Shown in pieces: positions 15,452-23,919 of a DNA stretch of 44,600 nt. Position numbers and translations under genes: made by a program. The DNA is from CAYUWG01 sp964448285 (GTDB lineage Bacteria > Bacteroidota > Ignavibacteria > SZUA-365): contig CAYUWG010000027.1 in NCBI GenBank assembly GCA_964448285.1, positions 1-44,600 on the forward strand, read 5' to 3'. Every line of letters begins with the position of its first letter. The stretch's first letter is position 1. The notes under the pieces were generated by a model, which saw only the letters and a list, made by a program, of their open reading frames with translations, made no database searches and was not told the origin of the DNA.

Positions 15452-18400
15452 GTGAAAAGAGCATTCCTTCTCTTCCTTTTTCTCATCCCGGTAACCGCCT
15501 TCAGCCAGTGGACGTGGTTGAATCCTATTCCGGAAGGCAACGAGTATTTCGATGGATGGTTCAGTTCGACAAGCAAAGGCTGGGTTGTCGGCGGGAATGG
15601 ATCGGTGTTGCATACGACCGACGGAGGCGCATCGTGGCTCGCGCAAAACACGCCGTTGAAGGTGACGCCGTTCATCAATCTGAGTATCGTCTCTACGGAT
15701 GACAACAACGGGATGATCGCGGCCAACAACAGCTCCATTCTCAGAACGAAGGATGGCGGAATGCTCTGGGAACTCCTACCGTTTTCTTCTCTTGGAATCC
15801 AGCGTTTGAAACGTGCACCCGACGGAAGCATCTGGGGCTTCGGAAGTAACGGGACCATCGCACGGACAACGGATCTCGGAACGACGTGGTCAGCCTTCAA
15901 TACCGGCGTCGCCACCGTCGTCTTCGACGTGGATTTCGTTTCCGCTTCGATGGTGCATGTTTCGTGCGGCGGCGGTCGAATCCTTACGTCAGCCGACGGC
16001 GGCGCGACGTGGACCAGCAAGACACTGCTTCTTCCCTCCGACGTCGTTGCGATCGATTTCATTTCGGCTACACATGGCTTTGCCGTGCAGCGTCCCGATC
16101 TGCTTTTGCGAACAACCGACGGCGGGCAGACGTGGAGCGACAGCACGGTGTTCATCACAACGTTCCGCACGGTCCGTTTCGCGGATACGCAAACAGGCTG
16201 GCTTCTCAGTGCCGTGAAGGGAACGGTGCTGAAGACGACGAACGGCGGCACTTCATGGTTCGAGGTTGAAGTCGATCCGACCCGCAGGTATTCGTTCCAG
16301 AACATCGTGACGCAAGGTGGGCAGTGGGCGCTTGTCGTGGGAGAAGGCGGAGGTTTGTTTCTCACGACGAACGGTGGATCGTCATGGCAGCAGCTTGGAA
16401 GCGCCGTCACGCGCGCACATCTCTATGGGATTACCGGCTTGAACGATTCGACGGCATTCACCTTCGGCGAAAACAAGATTTTATCCACCACGAACCGCGG
16501 CGTCACATGGACGCAGGTCAATCCGCCTTCGGGATTCGATCTTCACACCGGCTATGCGCTTTCATCCTCGCGCCTGATCGGCGGTGGAACGCAAGGGCAC
16601 GTTGCACTTTCCACTGACGGCGGCCTGTCATGGACGACCGTTGCGACGTTGCTTGCTGCGGGGCAGATCAACCAGATCATTTTTCTCAACGAACGCGACG
16701 GCTGGCTCGCAGGCAATCACGGCACTGTCGCGCGAACGAGTGACGGAGGCACGACGTGGGTTCCTGCCGGACCGCCATCGACGGATGATTTCAACGGAGT
16801 GTCTGCGGTCACGTCGTTAGAAGCGTGGATCGTTGGAAACGGCGGCAAGGTGTTTCATACCTCCGATGGCGGAACGACATGGACGCCGCAACCGACAAAC
16901 ACGAGCGCAAACCTGCATGGCGTGCATTTCCTGAATACGCAGATCGGTTGGATCGGCGGGCAGCTCGTTCTCTTGAAAACGACCGACGGCGGCGGCACCT
17001 GGTCGAACGCCACTCTGCCCGGTCTCGACGTCGTCTATCGCATACGATTCACCGATGCGCAAACAGGTTTCTTCATGGTGAGCAGGGGTGTTGCACGCAC
17101 GAAAGACGGCGGCGCGACGTTTTATCGAATGGACTACCCCGCTACGGGTCTCAACGAGCTTTCCGTTTTGCCGGGTGGACACCTATGGCTTGCCGGTGAT
17201 TTCGGCGTGTTGCAGAGGTACACGCCGACCGCGGCGGTGCTTGTCAATCCTGCCACGCTCAATTTCGGCAGCGTCGCTGTCGGCCGCACGAAGGACATGA
17301 GCTTCACGATCGACAACACGGGCGAACTTCCGATGGATATCTCGAACGTTATCTCGCTTGGCGCTGGATTCAGCGTTGTCTCCCTAGGAAAGACGCGACT
17401 CAATCCGGGTGAATTCACGACGGCGACGATTCGGTTTGCACCGGTCGATACGGGTCTGGTGCGCGGAACGGCAACGGTATATTCGAACGCCACACTCGGC
17501 TTCCCGACAGTCGATCTTGTCGCTCGTGGAGTTCCGCTCGGCAATCCTGCGCTGACCCACACGCCTGCCGTCGTGGATTTCGGAAAGATCAAGTTGGGCA
17601 CGTTCAAAAGTCTCGAAGTGCATTTGCAGAACCAGAGCACGACCAACCTTCTCATCAGCAGCTATCGCATTGCCGGTGGTGATTCGATCATGTTTCAGAT
17701 CGCACGCGAAGGCCAGTATTTCCTCTCACCGGGGATGAACGATTCCGTCCGAGTTCTCTTCGGCCCGCTTCGTCCTGGCGTGTTCACTTCCGAATTGATC
17801 ATTCATTCGAACGATCCGCTCTGGCCGCAATACACGATTCCCCTGCGCGGAGAAGCGGTCAATCCTTCGATAAAGCTCGACACGACGGTCGTCGATTTCG
17901 GATACGTTTATATCGACAGCACGAAAACACTGTTCATCAGAATCTCCAACGTGGGAACGGATACCTTGGTCACGACGAACTATCGCCTGTTCGAAGTCGA
18001 TGCCGCGGAATTCTTGGTCATACCGCCCCCGCCGCAAACGATGATCCCGCCGAATGGGTCGATCCTCATTCCGCTCAGCTTCAAACCGAAAACGTATGGG
18101 CCGAAATTCGCAAAGCTCTCCTTCGAATCGAACGACATCCAGCAGCCGGGCTTACTGCTCGAACTGAAAGGGAATGCCACGACACTCTCCACCGATCGAT
18201 TGGATGCGGTGCCTTCACACGTTTCGCTCTCGCCCGTTTATCCGAACCCCGCTTCGTTGCGAGAGAACGGTCAGGTGAAAGTGCGGTTTGAAATGGTGCA
18301 TCATGCGACGATTCATTTGCGCGTGCTCGACGTGCTCGGCAGACTTGTTCACACAGTCGCGGACGGCGCTTACGAACCGGGCGTGTACGATGCATCGTTT

Positions 18401-18502
18401 TCTATTTCCGGCATGCAGCCCGGTGTGTATTTCATCGAGTTTCAATCCGCTTCGGAAAGGAATGGAAAAAGCGTACGAAGGTCGTTCGTGATTGTGAAAT
18501 GA
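15452..18502 (+). CDS. Large secreted Ycf48/BNR-like repeat protein with type IX sorting domain
   Basis: The product is 1,016 residues from the GTG at 15452, chosen because it yields a clean signal peptide (KRAFLLFLFLIPVTAFSQ); the open frame extends further upstream without family sequence. Residues about 20-585 are a dozen or so repeats with the TTDGG..W pattern (VLHTTDGGASW, ARTSDGGTTW), as in Ycf48/BNR beta-propellers. Three Ig-like ASH/DUF1573-type modules follow (VNPATLNFGSVAVGRTKD, VVDFGKIKLGTFKSLEV, VVDFGYVYIDSTKTLFI). The tail (LSPVYPNPASL, RVLDVLGRLVHTV, GVYFIEF) is a type IX sorting domain. It is probably surface-exposed or released. The ligand is unknown. Confidence 0.85.
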   Translation: MKRAFLLFLFLIPVTAFSQWTWLNPIPEGNEYFDGWFSSTSKGWVVGGNGSVLHTTDGGASWLAQNTPLKVTPFINLSIVSTDDNNGMIAANNSSILRTKDGGMLWELLPFSSLGIQRLKRAPDGSIWGFGSNGTIARTTDLGTTWSAFNTGVATVVFDVDFVSASMVHVSCGGGRILTSADGGATWTSKTLLLPSDVVAIDFISATHGFAVQRPDLLLRTTDGGQTWSDSTVFITTFRTVRFADTQTGWLLSAVKGTVLKTTNGGTSWFEVEVDPTRRYSFQNIVTQGGQWALVVGEGGGLFLTTNGGSSWQQLGSAVTRAHLYGITGLNDSTAFTFGENKILSTTNRGVTWTQVNPPSGFDLHTGYALSSSRLIGGGTQGHVALSTDGGLSWTTVATLLAAGQINQIIFLNERDGWLAGNHGTVARTSDGGTTWVPAGPPSTDDFNGVSAVTSLEAWIVGNGGKVFHTSDGGTTWTPQPTNTSANLHGVHFLNTQIGWIGGQLVLLKTTDGGGTWSNATLPGLDVVYRIRFTDAQTGFFMVSRGVARTKDGGATFYRMDYPATGLNELSVLPGGHLWLAGDFGVLQRYTPTAAVLVNPATLNFGSVAVGRTKDMSFTIDNTGELPMDISNVISLGAGFSVVSLGKTRLNPGEFTTATIRFAPVDTGLVRGTATVYSNATLGFPTVDLVARGVPLGNPALTHTPAVVDFGKIKLGTFKSLEVHLQNQSTTNLLISSYRIAGGDSIMFQIAREGQYFLSPGMNDSVRVLFGPLRPGVFTSELIIHSNDPLWPQYTIPLRGEAVNPSIKLDTTVVDFGYVYIDSTKTLFIRISNVGTDTLVTTNYRLFEVDAAEFLVIPPPPQTMIPPNGSILIPLSFKPKTYGPKFAKLSFESNDIQQPGLLLELKGNATTLSTDRLDAVPSHVSLSPVYPNPASLRENGQVKVRFEMVHHATIHLRVLDVLGRLVHTVADGAYEPGVYDASFSISGMQPGVYFIEFQSASERNGKSVRRSFVIVK

Positions 18503-18605
18503 TGAACGCATTCGGATAAGACGTTTCACGGCAGGGCAGCTTCACCTTCACTGAAGCCGCGGGTTCGATGATGGATTATATTGCGCCTTGCAAAATGGAC
18601 AGCGC

Positions 18606-20576
18606 ATGATTTCACTGACGAACGTTTCCAAACAATACGGTGGCGAATATCTCTTTCGGGATATTTCGCTGCGCATCGGTGAACGGGAACGCGTTGCGAT
18701 CGTCGGCTCGAACGGCGCAGGGAAATCCACGCTTATGAAGATCATCATGGGCGAAGTGGAGGCGGACTCGGGTGAGATCGCGCAGTCACGTTCCAACACC
18801 GTCGGGTATCTCCCGCAGGATGGCGTACATCACACGGGCCGCTCACTGATTGAGGAAGCATCGACAGCATTCGACGACATCATGACTCTGCACGACAGGA
18901 TCGATGAGATAGCGCGCAACATAACCCGCCTGTCGAATGAAGGCCACACGGACTCCGATGAACTGCATGAACTCGTCGAAGAGATGGGCGAACTTCAACA
19001 CGTTCTCGAACATCGTGAGGGGTATAACATTCAGACGAAAGTCGAGCAGGTTCTCTCCGGGCTTGGATTTCGCGAACGGGATTTCCAGCGACGGACGGAG
19101 GAGTTCAGCGGCGGCTGGCAGATGCGTATCGCCCTTGCCAAGCTTCTTCTGCAGGAGCCTTCCATCCTCCTGCTCGACGAACCGACGAACCACTTGGATC
19201 TCGATTCGCTCGAATGGTTGGAAGAGTACCTTCGCGACTACGAGCACTCGATCGTTCTCATCTCACACGACCGCCGCTTCCTCGACAACCTCGTGAACCG
19301 CACGATCGAGATTTCGATGGGGCGTCTCACGGAGTACAGCGGGAATTACTCCTTCTTTCTTGAAGAAAAGCTCGAGCGAATGGAATTGCTTCAGGCACAG
19401 TACGAGAACCAGCAACAACAGATAAAGCAAACCATGCGCTTCGTCGAGCGCTTTCGCTACAAGGCGACGAAAGCGCGGCAAGTTCAAAGCAGACTGAAGA
19501 TGCTCGAAAAACTGGAACGCATCGAAATCGAAGACGAAGAGAAGGGAATCTCGTTCGACTTTCCCGTGCCGCCCGCACCGGGCAGAGTCCTGATGGATCT
19601 GCATGACATCGCGAAGTCCTATGGTGCGCTTGAAGTATTTCGCGGCGTCTCGCTCCAGGTAGAGCGAGGGGACCGTATTGCGTTTCTCGGTGTGAACGGC
19701 GCGGGCAAATCCACTCTTGCGCGCATCATCGCCGGCATCGAGCCATTCCAGTTCGGCGAACGCAAAGAAGGACATAACGTGCGCATCGGCTATTACGCGC
19801 AACATCAGGCGGAGGAATTAGACCCGAAGAAGACCGTCCTTCAAACGCTGGACGACATCGCAGTCGGTGACGTGCGAAAGCGATTGCGGACGTTGCTCGG
19901 TTGCTTCCTGTTCCAGGGTGATGACGTGTTCAAACTCGTCGGTGTTCTTTCCGGCGGCGAGAAGAGCCGTCTCGCGCTCGCGAAAATGCTCCTGACGCCG
20001 TCGAACTTTCTCATCCTCGACGAACCCACGAACCATTTGGACATGCGCTCGAAGGCCGTTCTGCAGGATGCACTTTCGCGTTTCGAAGGCTCGTACATCA
20101 TCGTTTCACACGACCGCGATTTCCTCGAACCACTCGCGAACAAATGCATCGATTTTGTCGATGGTAAAGTGCGAATCACACACGGCACGGTGGAAGATTA
20201 CATCCGCAGGCGACACGAAGCGGAATCCGACCACGTACAGCGGAACACTGCCGGTCTCGTTTTGGAAAAGAAATCGTCCGGGCATTTTTCGAAAGAGAAG
20301 AAGCGTGAAGAAGCCGAACGCCGCCAGCAGCGCTATAAGCAACTCAAGCCATTGAAGAACGCCTTAGCTCGTGTCGAAAGAAGAATTGAAGAAACCGAGC
20401 AGAGGAAAAAGGAAATCGAGGAAGCGCTTGCGCACGAGGATTCGTACAAAGACGAAAGCACGGCCCGTCAACTTTCCTCCGATTACAAAGTCGTGACAAG
20501 CGACCTTGCCTACCTGTATGACGAATGGGCGAAGGTTCAGGAAGAGATCGAGGAAGCAGAGAAGGATCGTGTGTGA
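18606..20576 (+). CDS. ABC-F family ATPase (translation factor type)
   Basis: The product is 656 residues from the ATG at 18606, where the family start MISLTNVSKQYGGEYLF begins; a TTG six codons earlier is possible. Two ABC domains have Walker A GSNGAGKST and GVNGAGKST, signatures FSGGWQMRIALAKLL and LSGGEKSRLALAKML, and twin LDEPTNHLD Walker B motifs. Between them lies the ABC-F linker (FVERFRYKATKARQVQSRLK). There is no membrane domain. A C-terminal charged coiled coil (about 560-655) follows, as in Uup/YdiF-like members. ABC-F proteins bind the ribosomal E site; the exact paralogue cannot be named from sequence alone. Confidence 0.92.
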   Translation: MISLTNVSKQYGGEYLFRDISLRIGERERVAIVGSNGAGKSTLMKIIMGEVEADSGEIAQSRSNTVGYLPQDGVHHTGRSLIEEASTAFDDIMTLHDRIDEIARNITRLSNEGHTDSDELHELVEEMGELQHVLEHREGYNIQTKVEQVLSGLGFRERDFQRRTEEFSGGWQMRIALAKLLLQEPSILLLDEPTNHLDLDSLEWLEEYLRDYEHSIVLISHDRRFLDNLVNRTIEISMGRLTEYSGNYSFFLEEKLERMELLQAQYENQQQQIKQTMRFVERFRYKATKARQVQSRLKMLEKLERIEIEDEEKGISFDFPVPPAPGRVLMDLHDIAKSYGALEVFRGVSLQVERGDRIAFLGVNGAGKSTLARIIAGIEPFQFGERKEGHNVRIGYYAQHQAEELDPKKTVLQTLDDIAVGDVRKRLRTLLGCFLFQGDDVFKLVGVLSGGEKSRLALAKMLLTPSNFLILDEPTNHLDMRSKAVLQDALSRFEGSYIIVSHDRDFLEPLANKCIDFVDGKVRITHGTVEDYIRRRHEAESDHVQRNTAGLVLEKKSSGHFSKEKKREEAERRQQRYKQLKPLKNALARVERRIEETEQRKKEIEEALAHEDSYKDESTARQLSSDYKVVTSDLAYLYDEWAKVQEEIEEAEKDRV

Positions 20577-20586
20577 ACGGGATGCG

Positions 20587-21207
20587 ATGGCACTTGCAGC
20601 GGATTTCATTTTCTATTCATTGAAGCAGCTACCTCCCGTGCATCAAACGCTTTCATTCATTCCACTGACTCCTGAATCGTGGCATCAGTTCATCGAACTC
20701 TTCGGTTCACGAGGCGCGTGCGGAGGGTGCTGGTGCATGTGGTGGCGTTTGAGACGAGCAGATTACAACGCGAATAAAGGCGACGGCAACAAGCGAAAGA
20801 TGAAAGCGCTTGTTACACGAGGCGTTTCACCCGGCCTTCTTGCGATGCAAAACGGTGAAGCCGTCGGATGGATTGCCTGCGCTCCGAGAAACGAATATGA
20901 ATCGCTCGCAACGTCACGCGTTCTCAGGCCCGTCGATGAGAAGCCCGTGTGGTCGATCGTCTGCATGTTCGTACGAAAGGATCGCCGCAGGACTGGTGTA
21001 TCGAAGCGTCTCATTCAGGCAGCGACGACGTATGCGCGAAAGTCCGGTGCACGGATCGTCGAAGCGTATCCTGTCGAACCGAAGAAAGACGACGTGCCTG
21101 ATCTGTTCGTGTTCACCGGTCTCGCTTCGTCTTACAAAGCGCTCGGTTTCGTGGAAGTGGCGCGGCGTTCTGACACACGACCGATCATGCGACTGGAGTT
21201 GAAATAG
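20587..21207 (+). CDS. GNAT-family N-acetyltransferase
   Basis: The product is 206 residues from the ATG at 20587. The GNAT fold is suggested by SIVCMFVRKDRRRTGVSKRL (beta4 with the acetyl-CoA pyrophosphate loop, here R-R-T-G-V) and by the C-terminal YKALGFVEVARRS. An N-terminal cysteine-rich CGGCWCMWWRL segment is typical of a conserved GNAT subfamily of unknown substrate. It begins 10 bases after the ABC-F stop, so the two may be co-transcribed. The start is uncertain, because the ribosome site is weak and a second ATG lies five bases upstream out of frame. Confidence 0.75.
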   Translation: MALAADFIFYSLKQLPPVHQTLSFIPLTPESWHQFIELFGSRGACGGCWCMWWRLRRADYNANKGDGNKRKMKALVTRGVSPGLLAMQNGEAVGWIACAPRNEYESLATSRVLRPVDEKPVWSIVCMFVRKDRRRTGVSKRLIQAATTYARKSGARIVEAYPVEPKKDDVPDLFVFTGLASSYKALGFVEVARRSDTRPIMRLELK

Positions 21208-21219
21208 TTTTCCGGTCCA

Positions 21220-21248
21220 TTCCAACCCTTTCGTGTTTTACGGCATCA
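21220..21248 (+). promoter_or_regulatory. Candidate ECF-sigma promoter, copy 1
   Basis: This 29-bp element begins TTCCAACCCTT and ends CGGCATCA. It matches an element at 22947-22975 at 23 of 29 positions with no gaps, and the differences are concentrated between the two outer blocks, as expected for -35 and -10 boxes. The AAC core in the left block is like other ECF promoters. It lies 62 bases before the preferred sigma start, so it would make the sigma gene autoregulated. This is inference from two copies. Confidence 0.6.
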
Positions 21249-21309
21249 CAGCATCGGTGCAAGCTGTATGTTCATCAGTGCGAATGCGGCATATCATTCT
21301 GGAGAAGCG

Positions 21310-21849
21310 GTGCAGTCAGTGAACGGTCCGCAGATTGACGATATCATTCTCCGGGCGCAAAACGGCAGCATCGATGCTTTCGAACAAGTCTATCGGTTGA
21401 ATGCCGGTCGCGTCTTCGCGTTGTGCCTTCGCATGACGGCTGACCATGAAAAGGCCGTGAGTTTGACGCAGGACGTGTTCGTGTTGCTGTGGAAAAAACT
21501 TCGTTCGTTCCGCGGTGAGAGTCTGTTCACATCATGGCTCCATCGCTTTACCGTGAACGTCGTACTTATGGACAAACGATCAGAGAAAAGAAGAGTACGG
21601 CGTGTCAAGTCCGAGGAGGATCCCGCGTCACTTGAACGGGCAACGCAAACGCCTTCACCCGGAGACCGCATCGACCTGGAAAAGGCGATAGCGGATCTGC
21701 CGACACAAGCGCGACAAGTATTCGTGCTCCATGACGTAGAAGGATACGCACATCATGAAATCGCCGACATGCTTGGCGTTACGACGGGAACATCGAAATC
21801 ACAACTCCATCGTGCGCGCAAGCTGCTGCAGGAGGCATTGGAACTATGA
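21310..21849 (+). CDS. ECF-type RNA polymerase sigma factor
   Basis: The product is 179 residues from the GTG at 21310, preferred because GGAG lies five bases upstream; an ATG at 21268 adds 14 residues but lacks a ribosome site. Region 2 is seen in RVFALCLRMTADHEKAVSLT followed by QDVFVLLWKKL. Region 4 is seen in LPTQARQVFVLHDVEGYAHH followed by EIADMLGVTTGTSKSQLHRA. There is no region 1 or 3, so it is a group 4 (ECF) factor. The stop overlaps the anti-sigma start (ATGA). A candidate autoregulatory promoter lies just upstream. Confidence 0.92.
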   Translation: MQSVNGPQIDDIILRAQNGSIDAFEQVYRLNAGRVFALCLRMTADHEKAVSLTQDVFVLLWKKLRSFRGESLFTSWLHRFTVNVVLMDKRSEKRRVRRVKSEEDPASLERATQTPSPGDRIDLEKAIADLPTQARQVFVLHDVEGYAHHEIADMLGVTTGTSKSQLHRARKLLQEALEL

Positions 21850-22928
21850 ACTGCAAGGACATTGAACTCGATCTCGATGATTATGTCGATGGCACTTTGA
21901 CCGAAGAGCAACAGGCGCTAATCGATGCGCATCTTCTGACCTGTGAATCATGCAGCGCCGAAGCGGCGAAGCTCCACGCTCTCCTTACAGAGACCAGCCG
22001 ACTTCCGAAAGCCATTTCACCACCGGATGATCTATGGGCGAACGTCCGAAAGGAAATTGCAGCGCCGGCTGCGATTTATCGCCTTCCTGATGTTCCACCG
22101 ATGAACCCGGAACGACCGTCACCGTGGCTCTGGGCGACGGCAGCGACCATCGTTCTGATGATTTACGGGATATGGATGCTGCAACCGGAGAACGGTGAAG
22201 GGTGGGTGGTTGCACGCATCAACGGTACCCCACGCATCGGTACGGAAGTCATTGACAGCTCTGCGAAGCTTGCGAAGGGTCGTTGGCTTGAAACCGACGT
22301 TGACTCACGTGCGCGACTGATCGTGGGGATGATCGGAGAGGTGGAAATCGAGCCGAATACTCGCTTGCGCGTTCTCGAAACGAAAATGACTGACCATCGC
22401 ATCGAACTGAGTCGTGGTACGATGCACGCGACGATCTGGGCGCCACCTCGCATTTTCTTTGTCGAAACTCCATCCGCAACAGCGGTCGATCTCGGATGTG
22501 AATACACGCTGACAGTCACAGAGAACGGCGCCGGATTGTTGCACGTAACCTTCGGGTACGTTCTTCTCCAACGAGGCGATCGTGAATCCGTCGTTCCCGC
22601 CGGCGTCATGTGCATGACATATCCGGATAAAGGTCCCGGAACACCGTTCGCTGAAGATGCTTCGAACGATTTTCGCGCAGCACTGGAGCTCTTCGATCAC
22701 GAAGGTCGTGCCGATGCAATCAATACGCTCGTTCAGCTTGCACGGAAACAAGATGCAGTGACATTGTTCCATATCATACCCCGCACGTCAGGAAAAACTC
22801 TTGAGAGCGTTGTGGACAGGTTAGCGGCATTGACCGGCTTTCCCGCGGGCGTCACACGAGACGGCATTCTCCACGGCGACACAAACATGTTACGGCAATG
22901 GGGTGACGAACTCGCTCTGACGAACTGA
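21846..22928 (+). CDS. Anti-sigma factor with zinc-finger and FecR-like domains
   Basis: The product is 360 residues. The N-terminal zf-HC2 finger (Cys3, His29, Cys33, Cys36 in HLLTCESC) is the cytoplasmic sigma-binding part. One membrane helix spans about 93-112. Residues about 118-230 resemble the FecR periplasmic domain (GWVVARINGTPRIGTEVIDS, VEIEPNTRLRVLE, ATAVDLGCEYTLTV). The C-terminal 120 residues have no recognised family. It should hold the ECF factor at the membrane until a periplasmic signal arrives. Its start overlaps the sigma stop as ATGA. The fusion of zf-HC2 and FecR in one protein is seen in other FCB-group bacteria. Confidence 0.88.
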   Translation: MNCKDIELDLDDYVDGTLTEEQQALIDAHLLTCESCSAEAAKLHALLTETSRLPKAISPPDDLWANVRKEIAAPAAIYRLPDVPPMNPERPSPWLWATAATIVLMIYGIWMLQPENGEGWVVARINGTPRIGTEVIDSSAKLAKGRWLETDVDSRARLIVGMIGEVEIEPNTRLRVLETKMTDHRIELSRGTMHATIWAPPRIFFVETPSATAVDLGCEYTLTVTENGAGLLHVTFGYVLLQRGDRESVVPAGVMCMTYPDKGPGTPFAEDASNDFRAALELFDHEGRADAINTLVQLARKQDAVTLFHIIPRTSGKTLESVVDRLAALTGFPAGVTRDGILHGDTNMLRQWGDELALTN

Positions 22929-22946
22929 GCATTCAACGTCCGGGCG

Positions 22947-22975
22947 TTCCAACCCTTCCGTACTCAGCGGCATCA
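22947..22975 (+). promoter_or_regulatory. Candidate ECF-sigma promoter, copy 2
   Basis: This is the second copy of the 29-bp element (TTCCAACCCTT ... CGGCATCA), identical to copy 1 in both outer blocks. It starts 19 bases after the anti-sigma stop and ends 37 bases before the ATG at 23013, leaving room for a start site and the GGAGG ribosome site. It suggests that the secreted protein downstream is a target of the neighbouring sigma factor. Confidence 0.6.
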
Positions 22976-23012
22976 AAAGGATCGAACTCATTCACTCACA
23001 TCGGAGGTTCTC

Positions 23013-23660
23013 ATGATCCGCTTATCAGTTTTCCGCTTCATCCTTGCACTTGGCTTCATCGTCAGTGTACTGCATTCGAATCAGGCCTTTGCAGGGCCGC
23101 CGCTTTTGTGCTACCCTATTGAAATCGGTTCCGCGAAGTCATTACCCGGCGGTTCATTCCGTTTCGGCGTGAGCGCAAGCTACGACCGTAGCAATCTCGT
23201 CAGTGAAACACTTGCATTGTTAACCGACAAAATGCCGGTGCTCGTGCGCATGGAGACGATCCGCCGCGCCGCCGTATATGCAACGAACTTTCACAACAGA
23301 GTCAGGAAGAGCAACAACACAGACGAAGACAGGAAGACAGCGTATGACCTTCTTGCACAACTGAAGGAACGCGCGAAAACTGCGTCGAAGAGCAGTCAGG
23401 CTTTCGCGCTCTTCGATCTCGGTTACTATACGGAATGCCTTCGCCAATCAGGTATCGGTGAAGGATTTGAGGGATTTCATCTCATGACCAAAGCATTGGA
23501 ACTGAGAGGCAGCGATCCCGAAATGGAGTTTGCATGTGCGCTCGCTGCCGTTTGGCCGAAACGTGATTCACAGAAAGCGCATCTCGAGCGCGCACGTGCC
23601 GCCGCAAGCGAAGGATCGCTCTTGAAGAAAAACCTCGAATTGCATTTCGGGAAATCGTAA
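23013..23660 (+). CDS. Secreted protein of unknown function
   Basis: The product is 215 residues. Residues 1-27 form a signal peptide ending near SNQAFAG. The mature start (GPPLLCYPIEIGSAKSLPGG) carries one early cysteine, but not in a lipobox. The rest is predicted mainly helical, with repeat-like helical pairs (ARTASKSS-type segments, LFDLGYYTECLRQSG) that faintly resemble tetratricopeptide helices. No family is recognised. A GGAGG ribosome site precedes the ATG, and a candidate ECF promoter shared with the sigma gene lies upstream, so it is probably part of that regulon. Confidence 0.7.
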   Translation: MIRLSVFRFILALGFIVSVLHSNQAFAGPPLLCYPIEIGSAKSLPGGSFRFGVSASYDRSNLVSETLALLTDKMPVLVRMETIRRAAVYATNFHNRVRKSNNTDEDRKTAYDLLAQLKERAKTASKSSQAFALFDLGYYTECLRQSGIGEGFEGFHLMTKALELRGSDPEMEFACALAAVWPKRDSQKAHLERARAAASEGSLLKKNLELHFGKS

Positions 23661-23919
23661 GCGACAATCGATCGAGAGCGAATCGAACATCCGATGGACT
23701 TACATAAGGAGGCTTATCGATTACGCTGAATATACACGAGCTTGATCAAGAGCTACGACAGCGGGTCGATGAATTCGATCCGATCAGGAATGATGTCAAG
23801 TATCTCTGAGGCGAACCGTTCCGGATCCGTTTATTTATCAACAAGAGATAAAAGTTGTCTCATGCGTTGATTTTTAAACGGCGTCGGGGTAGGTTTACCC
23901 CAACGAAAAGAGGAGAAAG
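23661..23919 (+). other. Intergenic region with an ATT-start mini-ORF candidate and a hairpin
   Basis: No standard gene is present. A perfect AAGGAGG (23706-23712) is followed, seven bases later, by ATT and a 29-codon frame ending at 23809 (TLNIHELDQELRQRVDEFDP ...). It could be a leader peptide with a rare start codon or a decayed gene. Further on, a 6-bp hairpin with a 4-nt loop (GGGGTA 23886-23891, TACCCC 23896-23901) lies just before the GAGGAG ribosome site of the outer-membrane gene, where it could influence translation. Confidence 0.3.

Noticed and set aside
18539..18557. 6-bp hairpin (GCTTCA/TGAAGC) before the ABC-F gene as a terminator
   Set aside because: It has no T-run on the downstream side and a weak stem.
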